From positions 1 to 7,061 of the forward strand of contig JBGPBY010000388.1 of NCBI GenBank assembly GCA_041481485.1: a stretch of DNA of 7,061 nt, in the 5' to 3' direction. The translations under genes were made by a program, and so were the position numbers. Below the pieces are notes generated by a model. That model ran no database searches, had not been told where the DNA came from, and saw only the letters and a program-made list of their open reading frames with translations. Below are positions 5,201 to 7,061 of this stretch, one piece after another. The DNA is from JBGPBY01 sp041481485 (GTDB taxonomy: Bacteria > Acidobacteriota > Terriglobia > 20CM-2-55-15). The number at the start of each line of letters is the position of its first letter. The stretch's first letter is position 1.

Positions 5201-6940
5201 ATGCCGAACTCGCGTGCCCCGCTCATTCGCTTCGATGTTTTCGAGATGGATGTCGAATCCGGGGAACTGCGCAGGAGCGGTACTCGAGTAAAGCTTCCAC
5301 ATCAGCCATTTCGCGTGCTCGAACTATTGATCAGCCGTCCCGGCGTGGTCTGGACCCGGCCGGAAATCGAACGCGAAGTGTGGGGCGTGGAAACGTTCGT
5401 CGATTTTGAAAGCGGTTTGAATTACTGTATCAAGCAAATTCGAGCCGCGTTGAAAGACGACGCCAACGCTCCCCGTTACGTTGAAACGCTTCCGCGGCGC
5501 GGCTATCGATTTATAGCGGCGGTTGAACGGCAGGACCGGGAATCCACACGGGTTCACACCCGCCCCATGCTGGCCGTTATTCCTTTTGGCAATCTTACCG
5601 GAGCCGCCGACGACTACTTTACCGAAGGCCTGACCGAAGAGCTAATTGCGCAAATTGCCAGGCTCAATCCCGCGCAACTTGGCGTAATCGCATTCACCAC
5701 GGCCCGCCAGTACAGGAACACCGATAAAGGAATAGGACAGATCGGCCGTGAACTGGGAGTGGACTACATCATCGAAGGCAGCGCCAGGCGTTCCGGAGAT
5801 CGCGCGCGGATTATGGTGCAGCTGATTCAAGTTTCCGACCAAAGCCATTTGTGGGCCGAAGCGTATAACCGCACTCTTGAAGACATGATCGGAATTCAGA
5901 TCGATGTGGCGGAGCGCGTCGCGCAATCATTGACTGTGAATCTTCTGGCAAAGAACATCGACGCCATGGAACGGACCTCCACGCGAAATTCCGGAGCGTA
6001 CGAGGATTACCTGAAAGGACGTTACTACTTCAATCGGCGGACCGATGACGATTTTAGTAAAGCACGCCGGTACTTCGAGGAAGCCATACGGAAGGATCCC
6101 AATTACGTTCTGGCGTATGTGGGCCTCGCTGACGTTTACGCGGTAATGGGATTGTACAGTGGACTTTCTCCGGCAATGGCGTATCAGGAAGTGTCCAGGC
6201 TGCTCCAGAAGGCTCTCTCACTGGACGAAACTCTGGCGGAGACCCAGGCCGCGGCCGGCTATGCGAAGCTGCTCTACGACTGGGATTTCAAGGGCGCAGA
6301 CCGATCCTTTCGCCGTGCCCTGACCCTCAATCCGAATTACGTCACCGGTCGATATCAATATGCGTTGTTTCTGGCCGCAACGGGTGACTTCGACAAAGCG
6401 CTGGAACACATCGATAGTGCGATCCAGCTCGACCCGCTGTCGCTGGTGATCAATTCCAATAAAGGCTGGATTCTGTACATGGCCAGACGTCATGAAACTG
6501 CAATCGCGCAGCTGAGAAATACCCTCGAAATGGAACAGGACTTTGCTCTTGCCCGCTATTTTCTTGGACTGGTGTATCTGCAACTGGCGCGATACACCGA
6601 AGCCGCGGCGGAATTTCAAAAGGCAAAGAAGGCCAGCGAGAATCATCCCGCAAGCATTTCCGGACTTGCCGTGGCGGCCGCACTCGGAGGAAAGCCAAGC
6701 CAGGCCCGCAAGGGCCTTCAGGCTCTCGAGAATCTGCAAACCCAACGCTATGTAACACCGTACTATTCCGCGTTGATTCACGCCGCACTCGGCGACAAAT
6801 ATCAGGCTCTGCTCTGCCTGAAACGCGCCTGCGAGGACCGCTCCGCATTTCTCACCAATATGAAGAACGATCCCGCACTCGATCCGCTCCGCAAGGATTT
6901 GCGCTTCGTCCGGTTGATGAAGCGCGCGGGACTGGGGTAG
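5201..6940 (+). CDS. Winged-helix / TolB-like / TPR transcriptional regulator, soluble
   Basis: A 579-residue one-component regulator candidate. Residues 7-107 are an OmpR/PhoB-type winged helix: LLISRPGVVWTRPEIEREVWG is the first helical part, the recognition-helix region is FVDFESGLNYCIKQIRAALKDD, and the wing is YVETLPRRGYRFIA. Residues 122-248 resemble the TolB N-terminal/FlgO-like module found after such winged helices (LAVIPFGNLTG, GLTEELIAQIARL, LGVDYIIEGSARRSGDRARI, HLWAEAYNR). From about 267 to 545 there are TPR repeats, including FSKARRYFEEAIRKDPNYVLAY (285-306) and DFDKALEHIDSAIQLDP (396-412). There is no receiver domain. Unlike CadC-type proteins no transmembrane segment lies between the winged helix and the TolB-like module (108-122 is polar), so it should be cytoplasmic. 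The upstream frame to 5030 is rejected because it runs through a palindrome. Divergence from amt (210 bases) suggests, without proof, control of amt or of itself. Confidence 0.9.
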   Translation: MPNSRAPLIRFDVFEMDVESGELRRSGTRVKLPHQPFRVLELLISRPGVVWTRPEIEREVWGVETFVDFESGLNYCIKQIRAALKDDANAPRYVETLPRRGYRFIAAVERQDRESTRVHTRPMLAVIPFGNLTGAADDYFTEGLTEELIAQIARLNPAQLGVIAFTTARQYRNTDKGIGQIGRELGVDYIIEGSARRSGDRARIMVQLIQVSDQSHLWAEAYNRTLEDMIGIQIDVAERVAQSLTVNLLAKNIDAMERTSTRNSGAYEDYLKGRYYFNRRTDDDFSKARRYFEEAIRKDPNYVLAYVGLADVYAVMGLYSGLSPAMAYQEVSRLLQKALSLDETLAETQAAAGYAKLLYDWDFKGADRSFRRALTLNPNYVTGRYQYALFLAATGDFDKALEHIDSAIQLDPLSLVINSNKGWILYMARRHETAIAQLRNTLEMEQDFALARYFLGLVYLQLARYTEAAAEFQKAKKASENHPASISGLAVAAALGGKPSQARKGLQALENLQTQRYVTPYYSALIHAALGDKYQALLCLKRACEDRSAFLTNMKNDPALDPLRKDLRFVRLMKRAGLG

Positions 6941-6946
6941 GAAGAG

Positions 6947-6963
6947 ATCCCTCTCCCAACGGG
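6947..6963. repeat. Truncated copy of the CCCTCTCCC palindrome
   Basis: ATCCCTCTCCCAACGGG is identical to 1310-1326 but stops before the closing AGAGGG of the hairpin. It begins 7 bases after the stop of the regulator gene. The abrupt loss of similarity at 6964 marks either a decayed repeat or a junction with inserted DNA. Confidence 0.75.
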
Positions 6964-7061
6964 CTGATCCGTGCACACACTTGACACCGCGGGTCCCCAC
7001 GTTGAGAGTTGTCAAATGTTCTGCTGTACGTTTGTCAAATGGCCCTGGCGAACTGACCCAC
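6964..7061. mobile_element. Possible end of an insertion sequence (IS21-like), partial
   Basis: Right after the truncated palindrome the sequence changes character. TTGTCAAATG occurs twice (7009-7018 and 7032-7041, 23 bases apart), and TTGACA at 6981-6986 is the inverse of the shared TGTCAA core. Multiple TGTCAA-type terminal sites followed by AACTGACCCAC recall the ends of IS21-family elements, whose transposase binds repeated terminal sites. No transposase gene is inside the window, the far end is missing and no target duplication can be seen, so this is a hypothesis. Confidence 0.3.

Noticed and set aside
6218..7015. Long minus-strand open frame (265 codons) opposite the regulator
   Set aside because: No recognisable motif; it overlaps the TPR-coding region and starts within the putative insertion-element end.
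7015..7061. Start of a gene at ATG 7015 running off the window
   Set aside because: Only 15 codons are visible, overlapping a direct repeat, with no Shine-Dalgarno; it cannot be told from chance.

Overview
The window looks like chromosomal DNA from a moderately GC-rich, free-living bacterium, most likely an Acidobacteriota member. This is inferred from the gene style: a soluble regulator joining a winged helix to TolB-like and TPR modules, an Amt with a signal peptide and long periplasmic head, and intergenic gaps filled with dispersed palindromes. No taxonomic marker was compared by alignment.

Layout: (1) 82-681 (+), a small cytosolic-type sulfite-oxidase-fold molybdopterin enzyme. (2) 699-1208 (-), a DinB-like four-helix protein lacking the usual histidines at two of the metal-ligand sites; it converges on gene 1 with a 17-base gap. 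(3) 1209-1514, a divergent intergenic gap dominated by a large imperfect inverted repeat. (4) 1515-3236 (+), a six-domain ribosomal protein S1 with a basic AT-hook-like linker and an interrupted sixth domain. (5) 3237-3334, a convergent gap holding a perfect 25-bp inverted repeat. (6) 3335-4990 (-), an ammonium transporter. (7) 4991-5200, a divergent control region with a 10-bp inverted repeat just upstream of the amt Shine-Dalgarno, a nested GGGGA/TCCCC palindrome, and a TATAAT box placed so that the regulator mRNA may be leaderless. (8) 5201-6940 (+), the winged-helix/TolB-like/TPR regulator. (9) 6941-7061, a palindromic repeat cut in half, followed by sequence resembling the end of an insertion element.

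The genes do not form one operon or pathway. The only pair with a plausible regulatory link is amt and the divergent regulator. Two long N-terminal extensions (in frame from 22 and from 1380 on +, and from 1376 on -) are translations of repeats, so the starts were moved inward. I found no defence system, CRISPR array, RNA gene or complete mobile element. The most unusual content is in the palindromic repeats, the amt/regulator intergenic region, and the non-canonical parts of S1 and the DinB-like protein.
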